DNA from: Antedon bifida
Lineage: Eukaryota > Echinodermata > Crinoidea > Comatulida > Antedonidae
Direction: 5' to 3'
Assembly (NCBI GenBank): GCA_963402885.1
Contig: OY727102.1
Coordinates: 19,282,001-19,346,000, forward strand
DNA length: 64,000 nt
The notes under the pieces are model-generated. The model did not search any database, was not told the DNA's origin, and worked only from the letters and a program-made list of their open reading frames with translations. Of this stretch, positions 48,401 through 58,940 are shown in pieces (within the stretch, counting starts at the first letter, position 1; every line of letters starts with the position of its first letter). The translations under genes were made by a program, and so were the position numbers.

Positions 48401-51400
48401 CCTACTACCTGGTTTACTTGCTTGATGCAGTACTGCAGTATCCGCTTTTTTGGAGAGTAAACTAGGCCTATTTTAGGCCTACTTAGACGATCGGGACACC
48501 ATAGGCATACGTGCGGACGGGATCCGACCTTGTTTTGCCTCAATATTTACAGCCGATTTTGTAGAACGTTTTAGGTTTAGATTGTTTAGGAGTTTGGTTG
48601 ATAGGATGGGTTTGGATCCACTGAGTTTTGTTATTTATGGGCCAATCGTTTAGTAGTACTAGTAGGCTAGCTAGGCCCATGATGGGCCCCAATGTAAAAC
48701 GTAGGGTAGCCATCGTGGCATGGAATCCCTAGTCAGAATGGCTCTCACCCATGACAAAAAATAATTTAGGCTAGGCCTAGCCTAGTACTTGAAGCCGATA
48801 ATACGATCTGTACTATTCGAGGTATAAAAATAGTATAACTGTATACAATCTATATATAATCTGTACTAAATTTTGTATTTCATTAAATGTCAAATAAATA
48901 TATGCTACTACTGTTATTATTACACTTTAGGCCTAGCTTAGAAAATCTACAAAAAATGTATTTCACAATAATCGGGTGGTTGTCGTTTGGGGGAGAGGGA
49001 TGTAAATTAGTTGACAAAAACACTGTACATGACGTCGCGAGTTGGAATCCACTGATGACGTGATTTTGTGAATATCTCATGAATATTAATGAGCTTCCCT
49101 AAGCTGCTAAAAAACAGACTTTCCATGAATTTACCCTAAAATGTATATAAAATTTAATTTTTTAAATTTCTCGTTATTACTTCTTCATTCTGACATGTCT
49201 ATATTGTTATAATATTTTTTATTTAATAAATAAACGATATTTAAAAGCAATTTTAAACCCAGAATCCCCCTTTAAACTATGAAGTTTGCTCCTAAATGGA
49301 AGAAAAGTAGGGTTTTTTTACCAACACTTTTGTTTATAGAATGGTTGTTATTAAATCCTTTCTTTGATTCATCTATAATGCATCTTGGATTTAGCAAAGG
49401 TGTTTAAATAGCATCTTCTATTATAGATATATTATTTATTAGCAACACTTAGATCTTTATTTGAATAGCTTCTAGCCATGTAATGATTATGTCTGTATGT
49501 GACGTACGAAAAACATTAGAAATAATAATGTTACTATGATTAAATGTGTAGTATGAACAAGTCAACACAACTTCCAACGAGATCTAATTAGTTAGAATTT
49601 GAATATTAATCCCATGATGCCACATGATAATCCAACCTAAGCTGGTATTAATCCTATCAATTATGTTTATTGTAAACATCTATTTCAATATCAATTCTAG
49701 ATGCCTACAGTAGTGTTGCTTGTTGAAAGAATCAAAATTAATTTTTATAATTAAATATATTATTAATTTGTATAAGAAAGATATAATTAAGGGGCACCTT
49801 CAAGACCAAACAGAGTGTCTTTAAAGGGATTAAACTAAAGGAGGGTCTACTGCATTATATTCAATGACTAGTAAACTTTCATGAGTACAGAAGTTTCTTT
49901 ATATCTTTAATGCTCCTTGATGCAAACAACTTCCTAGTTTAACAATTATCATCATGTTAGTGCAGTACCTGATGCTTCCTTAGGCTTGAATTTAACCCTA
50001 GCTATCAGTACAGACTATGTGGCCTATAGCATTTAACCCTAGCCATCAGCACAGACTATGTGGTCTATAGCATTTAACCCTAGCCATCAGCACAGACTAT
50101 GTGGTCTATAGCATTTAACCCTCCATCAGCACAGACTATGTGGTCTATAGCATTTAACCCTCCATCAGCACAGACTATGTGGTCTATTGCATTTAACCCA
50201 AGCCATCAGCACAAGCTATGTTGTCTGGCATTTAACCCTAGCCATCAGCACAGACTATGTGGTCTATAGCATTTAACCCTAGCCATCAGCACAGACTATG
50301 TGGTCTATAGCATTTAACCCTAGCCATCAGCACAGACTATGTAGTCTACCATTTAACCCTAGCCATCAGCACAAGCTATGTTGTCTGGCATTTAACCCTA
50401 GCCATCAGCACAGACTATGTGGCCTATAGCATTTAACCCTATCCATCAGCACAGACTATGTGGTCTATAGCATTTAACCCTAGCCATCAGCACAGACTAT
50501 GTGGTCTATAGCATTTAACCCTAGCCATCAGCACAGACTATGTAGTCTAGCATTTAACCCTAGCCATCAGTACAGACTAGTGTATGTGGTCTATAGCATT
50601 TAACCCTAGCCATCAGCACAGACTATGTGGTCTAGCAGTGAACTTCAGGCTATTGATCTGAAGGTTGTCAGTTCAAGTCCCACCACAGTACAATTATGCC
50701 AGAATAGGACAAAAGAGTATGTCCAATTAAACTCGGCTCCCTGAAACACAGATCTCTGCTGTAGTTTAACATTATGGCGACAATCTCACATGAAAACTGT
50801 TATTAGTTTCAAGGTAAATGCAATTTTCAGAGATCAATTTTAAACTAATAGGCGATATCAAATTATCTGAATCTTCAATAAGACCAGAGGTCCCTAGCCA
50901 CATTCACCCAAAAATGATTATATAGCCCCATTTGAAACAGATATTATTATTTGTAAAGACCTAATTCCATTGGGAGAGCATTCTAAAATGTACAGCCACA
51001 AATCATTAAGCATCCAAGCTAAATTACATTTCAATCGACTTTAGATGTGACATAGATTAAAGTACTATATGCAATCAAATAATGTTCAACTATGTTTATT
51101 CATTTCCCATAGATCTATATTTTCTAGGTGCATGATAAATCATCAATTTCAACACATTTTTACAGTCATTTTGGAATGTTTTTCTCATTGTCTCTTTGAA
51201 TACATTCACCAATTTACTGGGTGCTTCCTCCAAAGTTCACCATATATTACATACCTTTATGTTGATTTATGTTTTTCTTAACATATATGTTACTTTTGGG
51301 AAATGTCGTTGGAATGATAAACATATAATGTGAATAATCGTATAATGTGACCTAGTTTATTATAGTAGTACAGGTATTGTATAATTTCATGTGTAGTAAT

Positions 51401-53037
51401 TGTATTGTGTTTGTGGAGTGTACCTGGATGGGTTCAGACTAGGTTGGCCTGAATAATATCACAGGTGTTATGAGCTTTCAGGTGTCTGATGGGCTAGGTT
51501 GACCTGAATTAACGTGGCATTTGAACCTGGTGGTTAACATGCTTGTTTACTAATCCTTGGGTCCTGGTTCAAATCCTGGAATATGTATGAATATAAGAAA
51601 GTATGAATATACCACTGGAGTCTTGAGTAGGCTCTGGGTTAACACTAGGTTGGTCTAAATAATATCACAGGTGGTGATGGTTAACATGCTTGTTTACTAA
51701 TCCTTGGGTCCTGGTTCAAATCCTGGAATATATATGAATATAAGAAAGTATGAATATACCACTGGAGTCTTGAGTAGTCTCTGGGTTAACACTAGGTTGG
51801 TCTAAATAATATCACAGGTGGTGGTGGTTAACATGCTTGTTTACTAATCCTTGGGTCCTGGTTCAAATCCTGGAATATGTATGAATATACCACTGGAGTC
51901 TTAAGTAGTTTCTGGGTTAAGACTAGTATAGGTTAGCCTGAATATATGTCGCAGGTTTTTTGGTTCTAATTTGGCTTGAATATAGCAAAGTATGGGGAGT
52001 GAACCAATTTTATTCATTTTATTATTAATATAAATCCAAAGGCAAATTACTGAAAAAAATGACAATGCTGTGGGTATCAGTGGCTGATATATTATTAATA
52101 TATATATTTGTATATTATACTATATTTAGACAAAACAGTTATGGACAACTTGGTACAGGGGATACTGAAGAAATACTATCACCAAAAGTAAATGAAAGAC
52201 TTGAAGATGTTGTGCATATAGCATGTGGTGCCGGGCACAGTATAGCCACTACAGGTGACATTACATCCATTTGTCCTAATTGATTCAATTGCTTGAAACT
52301 TGTCCTCTAGATATGGATTGGAATCTTAATATAGTCAGCTTTCCCAATACCAAACTTTGAAAACTGGAAACAGATCCAAAAGATGCTAAATTTTTTTATA
52401 TAGCTTAAAAAAACATTCTGAATATCAGAATTTATGGACAACCAGTATCTTTGGCCAGTACGATGGTCCCCGGTATTGGAGGAGAGGTATTGGAGAGTGC
52501 TAGTTTTAATTAAAAAAATTATCACAACATTGGCATTGTAGAATTATGATTTATCTTTGGTTTGCACCAATATTTTCAATGACCAGAAGCAGTGGCTTAC
52601 GAACCGGACAATAAAACCCCAGTGAGATGAGATGTTTTTTCCATACAAAATTATTCTAGAGAAATTTCACCTTAGAAGGTGAGAGGATGACTTGATATGT
52701 CCAAATTGAATGTGACTTTAATAAATTCCTTTATTTCAACTAAATAACCTTCCAAAGACATTGCAAATTATTAAGCTAGATATTTTTTTTGTAAACACGC
52801 CTTAAGCACTCTTGTGCTTTATACAAATGCATATTATTATTAAAGTAATAATTTCATTAATCAACTATTAGTAAACTATTTTTGTGATTGTAGTGTCTGG
52901 TGAGCTTTATGTTTGGGGCAACGGTAGAGCTTGTGGAATGCGGCGTAAGGACATCCTCTTTCCACTTCGCAAGTTCACGAGTCATGAAAACATCATCATG
53001 GTCGCTGCTGGAAGTGGACACTCCTTGGCACTAACAG
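36422..53037 (+). CDS. RCC1-repeat (beta-propeller) protein, six exons, incomplete at both ends
   Basis: Exons: 36422(or earlier)-36887, 37729-37771, 39088-39286, 47267-47376, 52130-52254, 52894-53037; all GT-AG, in phase, about 362 residues so far. Five RCC1 repeats are visible, each with a W/F/C-G-x-G or GQLG strand and an ACGxxHT-like turn: CWGCGEFGQN..MACGSSHTVVVT, AWGNGSSGQLG..LACGSRHTVLVT, GFGNNFYAQLG..VACGEKHTLFL, VCGQNSYGQLG..IACGAGHSIATT, VWGNGRACGMR..AAGSGHSLALT. A full propeller has seven, so more exons are expected downstream, but none was found before 64000. The N-terminal 100 residues are polar, with an SPDKVKA/SPDKMES repeat. The frame is open from 36350 without an ATG; the first in-frame ATG is 36485, in good context, but the repeat begins before it. 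RCC1 proteins may be exchange factors, HERC or RCBTB ubiquitin-ligase parts or ciliary RPGR; which is not decidable here. Confidence 0.8.
36933..37098. repeat. 19 bp minisatellite, 8-9 copies, in RCC1 intron 1
   Basis: Units of the type GTTGTAGGTTGAATGTGGA alternate between GAATG and GAGTG/GAGTA. The array begins 45 bp after the donor at 36888 and is fully intronic. Confidence 0.9.
37285..37470. mobile_element. TTAA-bounded MITE family D, 186 bp
   Basis: The left arm TTAAAGCGTGGTTCCCACTA and the right-arm complement TTAAGCTTGGTTCCCACTAG each continue for about 50 bp with CGCAACGCAAGGACGT motifs. TTAA stands at both edges. The arms cover most of the element, so it would fold into a hairpin. 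Only one copy is present here. Confidence 0.75.
38670..38950. repeat. Tandem repeat with ATGCAAAT, about 110-125 bp unit
   Basis: Three starts (ATGCAAATTAGGCTT at 38693, 38803 and 38928); the first two full units share AGCATGCTTGGTTTAGTCAA and AACAATAATAGATTTATTRA. It lies in the RCC1 intron just before the exon at 39088. Confidence 0.8.
40190..40348. mobile_element. MITE family A in RCC1 intron 3
   Basis: Arms AAGCTCTACACTATCAAACT and GTTTGATAATGTAGACAGAG enclose the shared CCATATATGG and GACTACCATATTTGGG core. The orientation is that of the copy at 17692. Confidence 0.8.
40350..42965. other. Intronic DNA, nothing definite
   Basis: Part of the 8 kb RCC1 intron (39287-47266). No RCC1-like exon, RNA gene or clear repeat was found. 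Short minus-strand open frames (41985-42233, 42323-42520) have no recognisable features. Confidence 0.4.
42970..43060. mobile_element. MITE family B, one-ended fragment
   Basis: TTAAAGGTATTGTCCCCGTA, then TTTTTTGTTGAATATGCCAT and TTTTAATGTCACACAATAG: the reverse complement of the right end of the copy at 35093. The other end is missing. Confidence 0.7.
44558..44700. mobile_element. MITE family A in RCC1 intron 3, second copy
   Basis: TAAAGCTCTGTCTACACTATC to TTGATAGTGTAAACAGTGCTTA, with AAATATGGTAGTGATATG twice inside. TA at both edges. Confidence 0.8.
45295..45346. repeat. Short tandem GCCCTCTATAGTTTGATGTAT
   Basis: Two units side by side, and another degenerate pair at about 45876-45925, on the other side of the MITE at 45451-45832. 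A single similar string occurs near 41028. Confidence 0.7.
45451..45832. mobile_element. MITE family C with about 75 bp inverted ends (382 bp)
   Basis: The left end TATAGAGTATCACGGTGTGA and the right-end complement TATAGAGTATCACGGTGCTG continue with GATGTCAC/GACGTCAC, GGGCGCTGC/GGCGCTGC, GGTTGCT and AATGCGTTCAGC. TATA at both edges could be the target duplication. The CG-rich ends contrast with an AT-rich centre. No open frame. Confidence 0.75.
46971..47246 (+). mobile_element. tRNA-derived SINE, full length, adjoining an RCC1 exon
   Basis: A-box-like TGTGGCGCAGTATGTTGG and B box GTGGTTCGAATCCAAC are spaced as in a tRNA. The SINE body (TTTGCCTCTCTCGACC, GGTTAGATCAAGACACAA, GGGAGTATGTTTCCATA) and the 3' end GAGAGCTTGCTTGCGCTATATAAGAA follow. 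The tail leads straight into TTTTTTTTATCTTTGTAG, the acceptor of the exon at 47267. Its GCGCTATAT end resembles the 3' end of the LINE at about 59745-60118, the probable source of its retrotransposition machinery. Confidence 0.85.
47634..49275. mobile_element. TTAA-bounded nonautonomous DNA transposon, copy 2
   Basis: Same ends, order and orientation as 3997-5594, with TTAA at both edges; a few small insertions make it 44 bp longer. It lies in the RCC1 intron after the exon at 47267-47376. The closeness of the two copies implies recent movement, presumably by a transposase encoded elsewhere. Confidence 0.7.
49989..50634. repeat. 41 bp minisatellite, 16 copies
   Basis: Unit CATTTAACCCTAGCCATCAG plus CACAGACTATGTGGTCTATAG. 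Variants lack TAGC or TCTATAG or have ACAAGCTATGTTGTCTGG. The array passes without a break into a tRNA-derived sequence at 50622. Confidence 0.95.
50622..50800 (+). mobile_element. tRNA-derived SINE at the end of the 41 bp array
   Basis: A box GACTATGTGGTCTAGCAGTG, B box CAGTTCAAGTCCCACC and the closing match GTGG/CCAC look like a tRNA head. The downstream body (AATAGGACAAAAGAGTATGT) is not repeated elsewhere in the window. The GACTATGTGGTCTA part is also the right half of the 41 bp unit. Confidence 0.45.
51500..51945 (+). repeat. 147 bp tandem repeat containing a tRNA-like promoter, 3 copies
   Basis: TGGTTAACATGCTTGTTTAC starts at 51531, 51678 and 51825, each followed by TTGGGTCCTGGTTCAAATCC and later CCACTGGAGTCTTRAGTAG and GGTTAACACTAGGTTGGTC. 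A-box-like TGGTTAACATG and B-box GGTTCAAATCC are correctly spaced in all three units, so the unit looks like a tandemly multiplied tRNA-derived SINE. The third copy lacks one small internal repeat. Confidence 0.7.
52025..52080 (-). mobile_element. Reversed remnant of the repeat at 15641
   Basis: AATCCAAAGGCAAATTACTG and GACAATGCTGTGGGTATCAG are the reverse complement of the tail of the repeat at 15641-15860. It lies 50 bp before the RCC1 exon at 52130. Confidence 0.6.
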
Positions 53038-53339
53038 GTCAGACATATCTGTTTATTTCATGCAATCTTTTAGTAGTAGTATAAATTGTGTTTCAGCAAT
53101 TCTAGCATTCAAGTTGCAAGATATCATATTTTCAATACAAGTAAGTAATAATGTCTATTATTCATTTGTTGACATGCGTATGCATATTTTCCTAGTATAC
53201 ACCATTCTTATTGGAACTGTATTTATCGATTTAACATTCACCCTTCGCCTACCCTCTCGAAGCAAAAGCTCAATACTAGGTTACTCTCAGCAGTGATGGT
53301 GTATAGTATAAATATAATTCAGTATAAAAGTTATTAAAC

Positions 53340-53976
53340 ATGTAGGGTTCATATGAAGATTACAAAATCAAGATTACAAAAGTTTCATAAAGCGCATGTG
53401 GACAAAGTAAAAATAGTGGTGTTAACAACTCTTGACATTTTGTCTATGTGTGAGATGAGTACAGGCCTTCCTTCTAAAGAAATCTTTATAGGAAACATGT
53501 CCTAATAATAGCTAAGATCAACAAACATACAAATAATAATGATGTGTGTTAATATTGGGGTATGGTTCATTTGAGATCAAGATTACAAAAGTTTCATAAA
53601 GCGCATGTGGACAAAGTAAAAATAGTGGTGTTAACAACTCTTGACATTTTGTCTATGTGTGAAATGAGGATAGGCCTTCTTTCTAAAGAAATCTTTATAG
53701 GAAACATGTCCTAATAATAGCTAAGATCAACAAACATACAAATAAATAATGATGTGTGTTAATATTGGGGTATGGTTCATTTGAGATCAAGATTACAAAA
53801 GTTTGATAAAGCGCATGTGGACAAAGTAAAAATAGTGGTGTAAACAACTTTTTACATTTGGTCTATGTGTGAAATGAGTACAAGCCTTCCTTTTAAAGAA
53901 ATCTTAATAGGAGACATGTTCTATTAATAGTTAAGATCAACAAACAAATAAATAATGATGTGTGTTTATATTGGAG
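53340..53976. repeat. 210 bp tandem repeat, 3 copies
   Basis: ATCAAGATTACAAAAGTTT starts at 53367, 53576 and 53786. Each unit contains AAGCGCATGTGGACAAAGTA, CATTTTGTCTATGTGTGA and AACATGTCCTAATAATAGC; the third is the most diverged. It lies 300 bp after the last RCC1 exon found. Confidence 0.9.
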
Positions 53977-55055
53977 TCACCTGTAGCTCCAAGTTATAAT
54001 TCATTAGTTGTCAACAATTCTGATCTATGAACAATCTGCTGCCACCGCAGGTTAGCAATTGTTCTCTTTCGTCCGTTCAGCTTAATTGCAATTAATGATT
54101 CATCATTGTGTCTGAAAAGGAAAAATAAACTTGTCTTTAATTGACCTCCAAAGGTATTTGCATCCATTTTCCGCTCAAGGCCACGAGACTTCATCGTCTT
54201 GTCGGCACTGAGACAGTGGCCACAAATTACCTAGGTTGCCTAGAGTGTCCAAGATGTCCAATTGACAATAACAATGCATTAGAAGAAATTAGATTGGCGC
54301 CTACTACTACATACAGTTATCAACATTAAAATCTTAATATAGAATTTAGTATTGATGTTTTTCAACCATTCCCAAGGTCATTGTTCGTTGTCTTTGTTTA
54401 TCTGTTGGGCATTATATTTTTCAATGAACATTTTTGTATCAAAACAGATTTGGATGAGAATCAAGAAAGTGTTTTCCATCGATAAAAAGTAGACTCTTGT
54501 ATCAAACAGAGGTTCTTGTTTCAAATGCGTAGTCAGGGTAATTTCCCACCTCTACTATTTGAGTAGAGGCTAGTTAGACCACCACTTCCGCTTCTGGTCT
54601 TTAGTTTGGAAAGAGGGGTTCCAGTACAAACTTGCCTGCCTCCCTACAGGCTTGTGTTTTACACATTTTCCCATTAGATATTGGAAGCATATGGCTTTAA
54701 TATCAGTGGTGATGTAAGCGTTCACTAACTTCTGATGTTGGTTTGGATAACATTTGTTGTAGGTTTTAAGTATGAATTCAATTTGTTTGCTCCTTGTTTG
54801 AGGTGGATTTTTTCATGTTTTTAGAAAATGTAACACATACTAGGTAGGCCTATTTTACTTTAAATGCATTACTCACTATGTGTGACACCCAACTGCGTAT
54901 ATTGCTTGTTAATATTTTCACCCCCAAAAAAGTTACTTTATGTGTTATTATAAAAAATACTTTTTATTTTTGTTGGTGTACTACTGTATATACATTTATT
55001 TAGTTATAAATTTAGTTCTGTGATCTTTTTGTATTTTTCAGGGGGTTCGGGGTTT
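53977..55055. other. Unassigned sequence after the 210 bp array
   Basis: Two overlapping open frames on opposite strands (53994-54194 minus, 54141-54329 plus) have fairly ordinary composition but no splice-supported link to the RCC1 gene and no family I recognise. The remainder is AT-rich. Confidence 0.3.
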
Positions 55056-55059
55056 TTTA

Positions 55060-55925
55060 AAATTGATTTTAGTTGAATATTTTTAGGTGATCATTTAGAA
55101 TAAAATGATCACCTATTGTTATTGTATAAAATCTTTATTATTATTTTTTTTCTTTTTTTTATTCTTTTTATTGTTTCTGTACACTATTTTGTGTAACAAT
55201 TATCTCAAAAAGTTTAATGTCAATGATTACAAAAATTTCAGAATATCTTTCAAATAATATAACTTAATCCTAATAAGCTTTCCAGCGTGATCACTCATCC
55301 GTGACGACATTTATACGCCATTTTGCGAAATCACATTATCAATCATATCTCCATAATTCATTATCACATATTAATGAAATTCACTACACGTAAACTTCAG
55401 ATCAAGGGTAAAAATATTAGCAAATAAAAACGCACGTGCACGTAGGTTCATGCGCGTGATATCGCGCGTTAAAAATTTAAAACGCGCAAAATTAGGTTTT
55501 GATCAATTTAGAGCATGAATTAGGCCATTTGCGTGTTTCAAAAAATTACTTGTACAAATTTTAAAGAGCGCGCACCGCGCTTCTACGTGCCAAATTTTCT
55601 TCCAATTGTTATATTTTATTGCTCAATTCATTATCTTTCGATATTGTTATTCACAAGTTTATTTTGATATTGTCATCAGTGCCAACAAATTAGAACATGA
55701 TGTGTGTCCGTAATTTCACCAATGCTACACTGTATATAGATATACAGTATATACTGTACATAATGTGATATGGCATATAATAGGCACAACTCAGCACTAT
55801 AAGCGTATAATAAGATGGCATACATCAACATTTTCCGATTGTATGTTAACATACGTGCATGTTTAAAAAATATTAATGTCAATAAAATGATAAAAATGAT
55901 CACCTATAATTCGTCAAAGTGACGA
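55060..55925. mobile_element. Probable nonautonomous DNA element with GGTGATCATTT ends
   Basis: Near the left edge lies AGGTGATCATTTAGAATAAAATGATCACCTA and near the right edge AAAATGATCACCTATAATTCGTCAAAGTGACGAATTAAATTC; each edge contains its own palindrome, and the two share GGTGATCATTTT in opposite directions. The middle is unusually rich in CG for this window (CGTGATATCGCGCGTT, GAGCGCGCACCGCGC). No open frame of note. The exact edges are uncertain. Confidence 0.45.
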
Positions 55926-56268
55926 ATTAAATTCTAGTTAAAGTTAAAAATTGTAATGTAAATTATAATAAGTTTGTGGTAAAAAATGTAACTGAAGAAT
56001 TAAAATTCATGTTTGCTGCCCTCTTTAAAATGAGAATCAACTTATATTAGCCTAAACCTTCCAGAAAAATTTCACTTGAAGCAAAATTCACAATATTTCT
56101 ATAACATGACCTGAAAAAAAAATGTTCTGATTTAAAAAAAAATTACAACCTATCACAAAAACCTTTTTAAAAACTTGCTGAATAGGGTGGGCTTGAGTTT
56201 TTACTTGGAACTACGTTTACTATCACACATATTTTGAGAAATAGAGCATTATTTATGTTTAAAGATGT

Positions 56269-56656
56269 ATTATCTCCCAATCAATTAAATCAGACTTTGA
56301 ATAACTTATTTGTAGTTTTAATAAAGTTATTACAACATTAAAAATTAATTAAATCAGACTTTGAATAAGTTATTTGTAGTTTTAATAAAGTTATTTCCTT
56401 CTGTAAAAAAAAAAAAAGGCAACAAAAATGTTTTCTTATATAAAATGACAAAATAAATGGTCAAATTCAACCAAAAATCCATTGGCTGGTAGCCAAATTG
56501 ACTATTTTGTGCTTTAAATTACATTTTTTTTAGGTAAATAATTTTTTTTTTATTCAATTTTTGTTCAAAGTGGATAACTATTATGTGACATTAAAATGAC
56601 ATTCAACAAAAAAATGTAAACAATTATTTTTTCAGGGGGACACAATACATCTTTGA
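56269..56656. mobile_element. TTAA MITE family B, copy 3 with internal duplication
   Basis: Left end TTAAAGATGTATTATCTCCC, right end GGGGGACACAATACATCTTT. A 60 bp internal segment (AAATCAGACTTTGAATAA, TTTAATAAAGTTATT) is doubled at about 56285-56400. Confidence 0.75.
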
Positions 56657-56999
56657 TATTCATTAATTTGATGATAATCTTCAATACGTCACATAGGCCT
56701 AATTCCTCATAATCGGTTAGCAACTCTACACCTTTTTGTCTGAAGATGAGATCTTTGTCAAAACTTTATTTCTTCATTCTGATCTAGTTTCATGTTGTAA
56801 AAATGTTATCATTAGATTTCAGCAGATAAAATGTTCACTACATCCTCATGTGATCTACATTTAGTCACATGACCAGAATATGACATTTGCGTCTTTATTG
56901 CCTTTTATTGGTAAAACATTCACTCTTGGGAGATGCTATGGAGACAGAAAAAAAACCAAACTCAACTGACAATTTTATTTTTGTCATTTTATGTATGTA

Positions 57000-57445
57000 T
57001 ATCTCAAAAACTTTGAAACTGTGCAATGGATTGAAATTAACAATTTTAGGCATATCTATGTTGTGATTAGTCATGACTGCAGTTGGTCTATTGTATTGTA
57101 CTCATAACGATATGTGAATTTCGCCGCCATAACAATTCCAAAAAACTTGTTGTACTAAAGGGTTTGAAAGTGTGCAATGGATTGAAACACTTTAGTTCTA
57201 TATTGTAAACTAATCATAATTGCAGTGAGTCTATTGCATTCTTTGCAAACATTTTGTTTACTTTGTATTACAATTCTCAATAATTTACTGTATTAAAGGC
57301 TTTGATACATTGCAATGGATTAAAAACCCATTTCATAATTATCTAATCATGACATTGAATTACGCAACTGAGGTGAGTCTATGGTATTCTTAGCAACCAG
57401 CAATATTTATCACAATTCTCAAAAACTGTGTACTAAAGGCTTGAA
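57000..57445. repeat. Diverged tandem repeat, about 140 bp unit, 3-4 copies
   Basis: Starts near 57001, 57136, 57273 and 57414 share TCTCAAAAACT, TACTAAAGG, TTTGAAA and GTGCAATGGATTGAAA, then a less conserved part with GCAGTGAGTCTATTG. The strong divergence indicates an old array. Confidence 0.65.
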
Positions 57446-58079
57446 ACCTTGAGCTGCAGTGTAGCACTTTATATAACTTTTTACTTGTACAAAATGTGAA
57501 TATTTAAATAAAAACTTTAATTATACTATGAAAAATACTAATAATATATTTTACTATAAATTTTAAAATGTGCAAATTAATTTTCATTCATGCAAATTTT
57601 GACATCAGATGTTTCAGCTAGTAACTATACGCTTGAGGTCATTCTTATTAGGTCACTTCATTGTTTTAATAAAATATTTATATATATATATTTCATATTT
57701 AATAAAATGATAAAAAATGCAGTTCATAATACTGTATAGAATCTGTAAATATATTAAGTTTAATTATTATTTAAGATGCAGGTTGCTATTTTCTTTTGTA
57801 ATTTACTTTTACACTTACTACTTACAGTGCACTTACAAGGGGTGTATTCAAGAATTCCATATTTACCATAGGCTGCCTTCTACTACAGTCATGGATCTAG
57901 AAGGGGTGCATCATCTATTAGCCCACAATTAAATCTGTTTGTTTTTATCCTACCTATACCATATGCAATGCAATTGTTATCTACTTATATTTGTGTAATC
58001 CCTACAGTACATATTAAATTCTTAATAATACTATATTATTCATAATAATTTATTTTTAATTACATTGCATTATGACCTC

Positions 58080-58320
58080 CATCTTATTATTACCCCTGCC
58101 TAGGATGTTGTCTTGTCATGTGTTTGTGTTGGTGTGTGTGTTTGTCAGCAGCATGATGACAAAACTTTAAAAACGAATCTTTATCAAATTTGAACTACGG
58201 ACAGACAACTTTATTACATTTTACTCCTGACAGGGTTCCAACTCTCTGATTTCTCTTGTTTATACATATTTGCCTCCGTCTAGGAGGTTATAATCAGGCT
58301 TTGTGATGATGCTCTGTCCA
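58080..58320 (+). mobile_element. CCCCTGCCTAGGATGTT-type dispersed repeat
   Basis: ATTACCCCTGCCTAGGATGTTG, then a GTGTTTGTGTTGGTGTGTGTG run, GTCAGCAGCATGATGACAAAAC, and a second piece GCCTCCGTCTAGGAGGTTAT. The CCTAGGAGGTTATG style of start followed by TTTGT runs and a CAGCA-AAAAC string is familiar from dispersed repeats of marine invertebrates. The class is not known to me. Confidence 0.4.
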
Positions 58321-58849
58321 TTCATGTACGGCTGGAGAACTGTAGGAATCCAAATGCCTCCATACAGTACACAAGTACACATCCCCACCTTTCTGGATCT
58401 GATCCCTGCATGTGTATTATAACTACCTTAATATGATACATACACACAGTTGAAAAACAAGTTAGATAATCTTAACTAAAGAAGGCACCAATATATAATT
58501 CATAAGTTGATTTAAAAATTAATGTGTACATACACTGAAAAAATGCTAATGTGTGAAATCATTCATGTCAGTTGGCAGGTGGTATTTGAACCTAATTAAC
58601 TCACCCTAGATGGTATATAATAATCGATATGATTTAAACATACATCATTTTTCAATAATACACGTCATATGTAGGTAATTTTTATACATAAACTCAATTG
58701 TGCATTTGTTTTTCGTTGGAAATATATATCTTAGGTTTAAATTTAAATAGCTTTCATAGTCAACATTGTGTTGTGTGGACTAAGTAATCTGAAATTATCC
58801 TATAATTTTTCGTTTGGTTTGGCTTTGATCACAGTCAAGTAAGAGCCAC

Positions 58850-58940
58850 AGTCCAGTCAGATACAAGCTACTGGCAAATAAAGAGCCACAGTCAAATAAG
58901 CGCCGCAGTTAAATAAGCGCAGCAGTCAAATAAGCAGTAG
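58850..58940. repeat. Degenerate AGCCGCAGTCAAATAAGCGC tandem
   Basis: Five or so imperfect units of about 18-20 bp (AGCCACAGTCAAATAAGCGC and variants). Confidence 0.65.

Noticed and set aside
53994-54329. Overlapping open frames on both strands as an exon of the RCC1 gene
   Set aside because: Neither frame contains RCC1-like residues or matches the phase needed after 53037.
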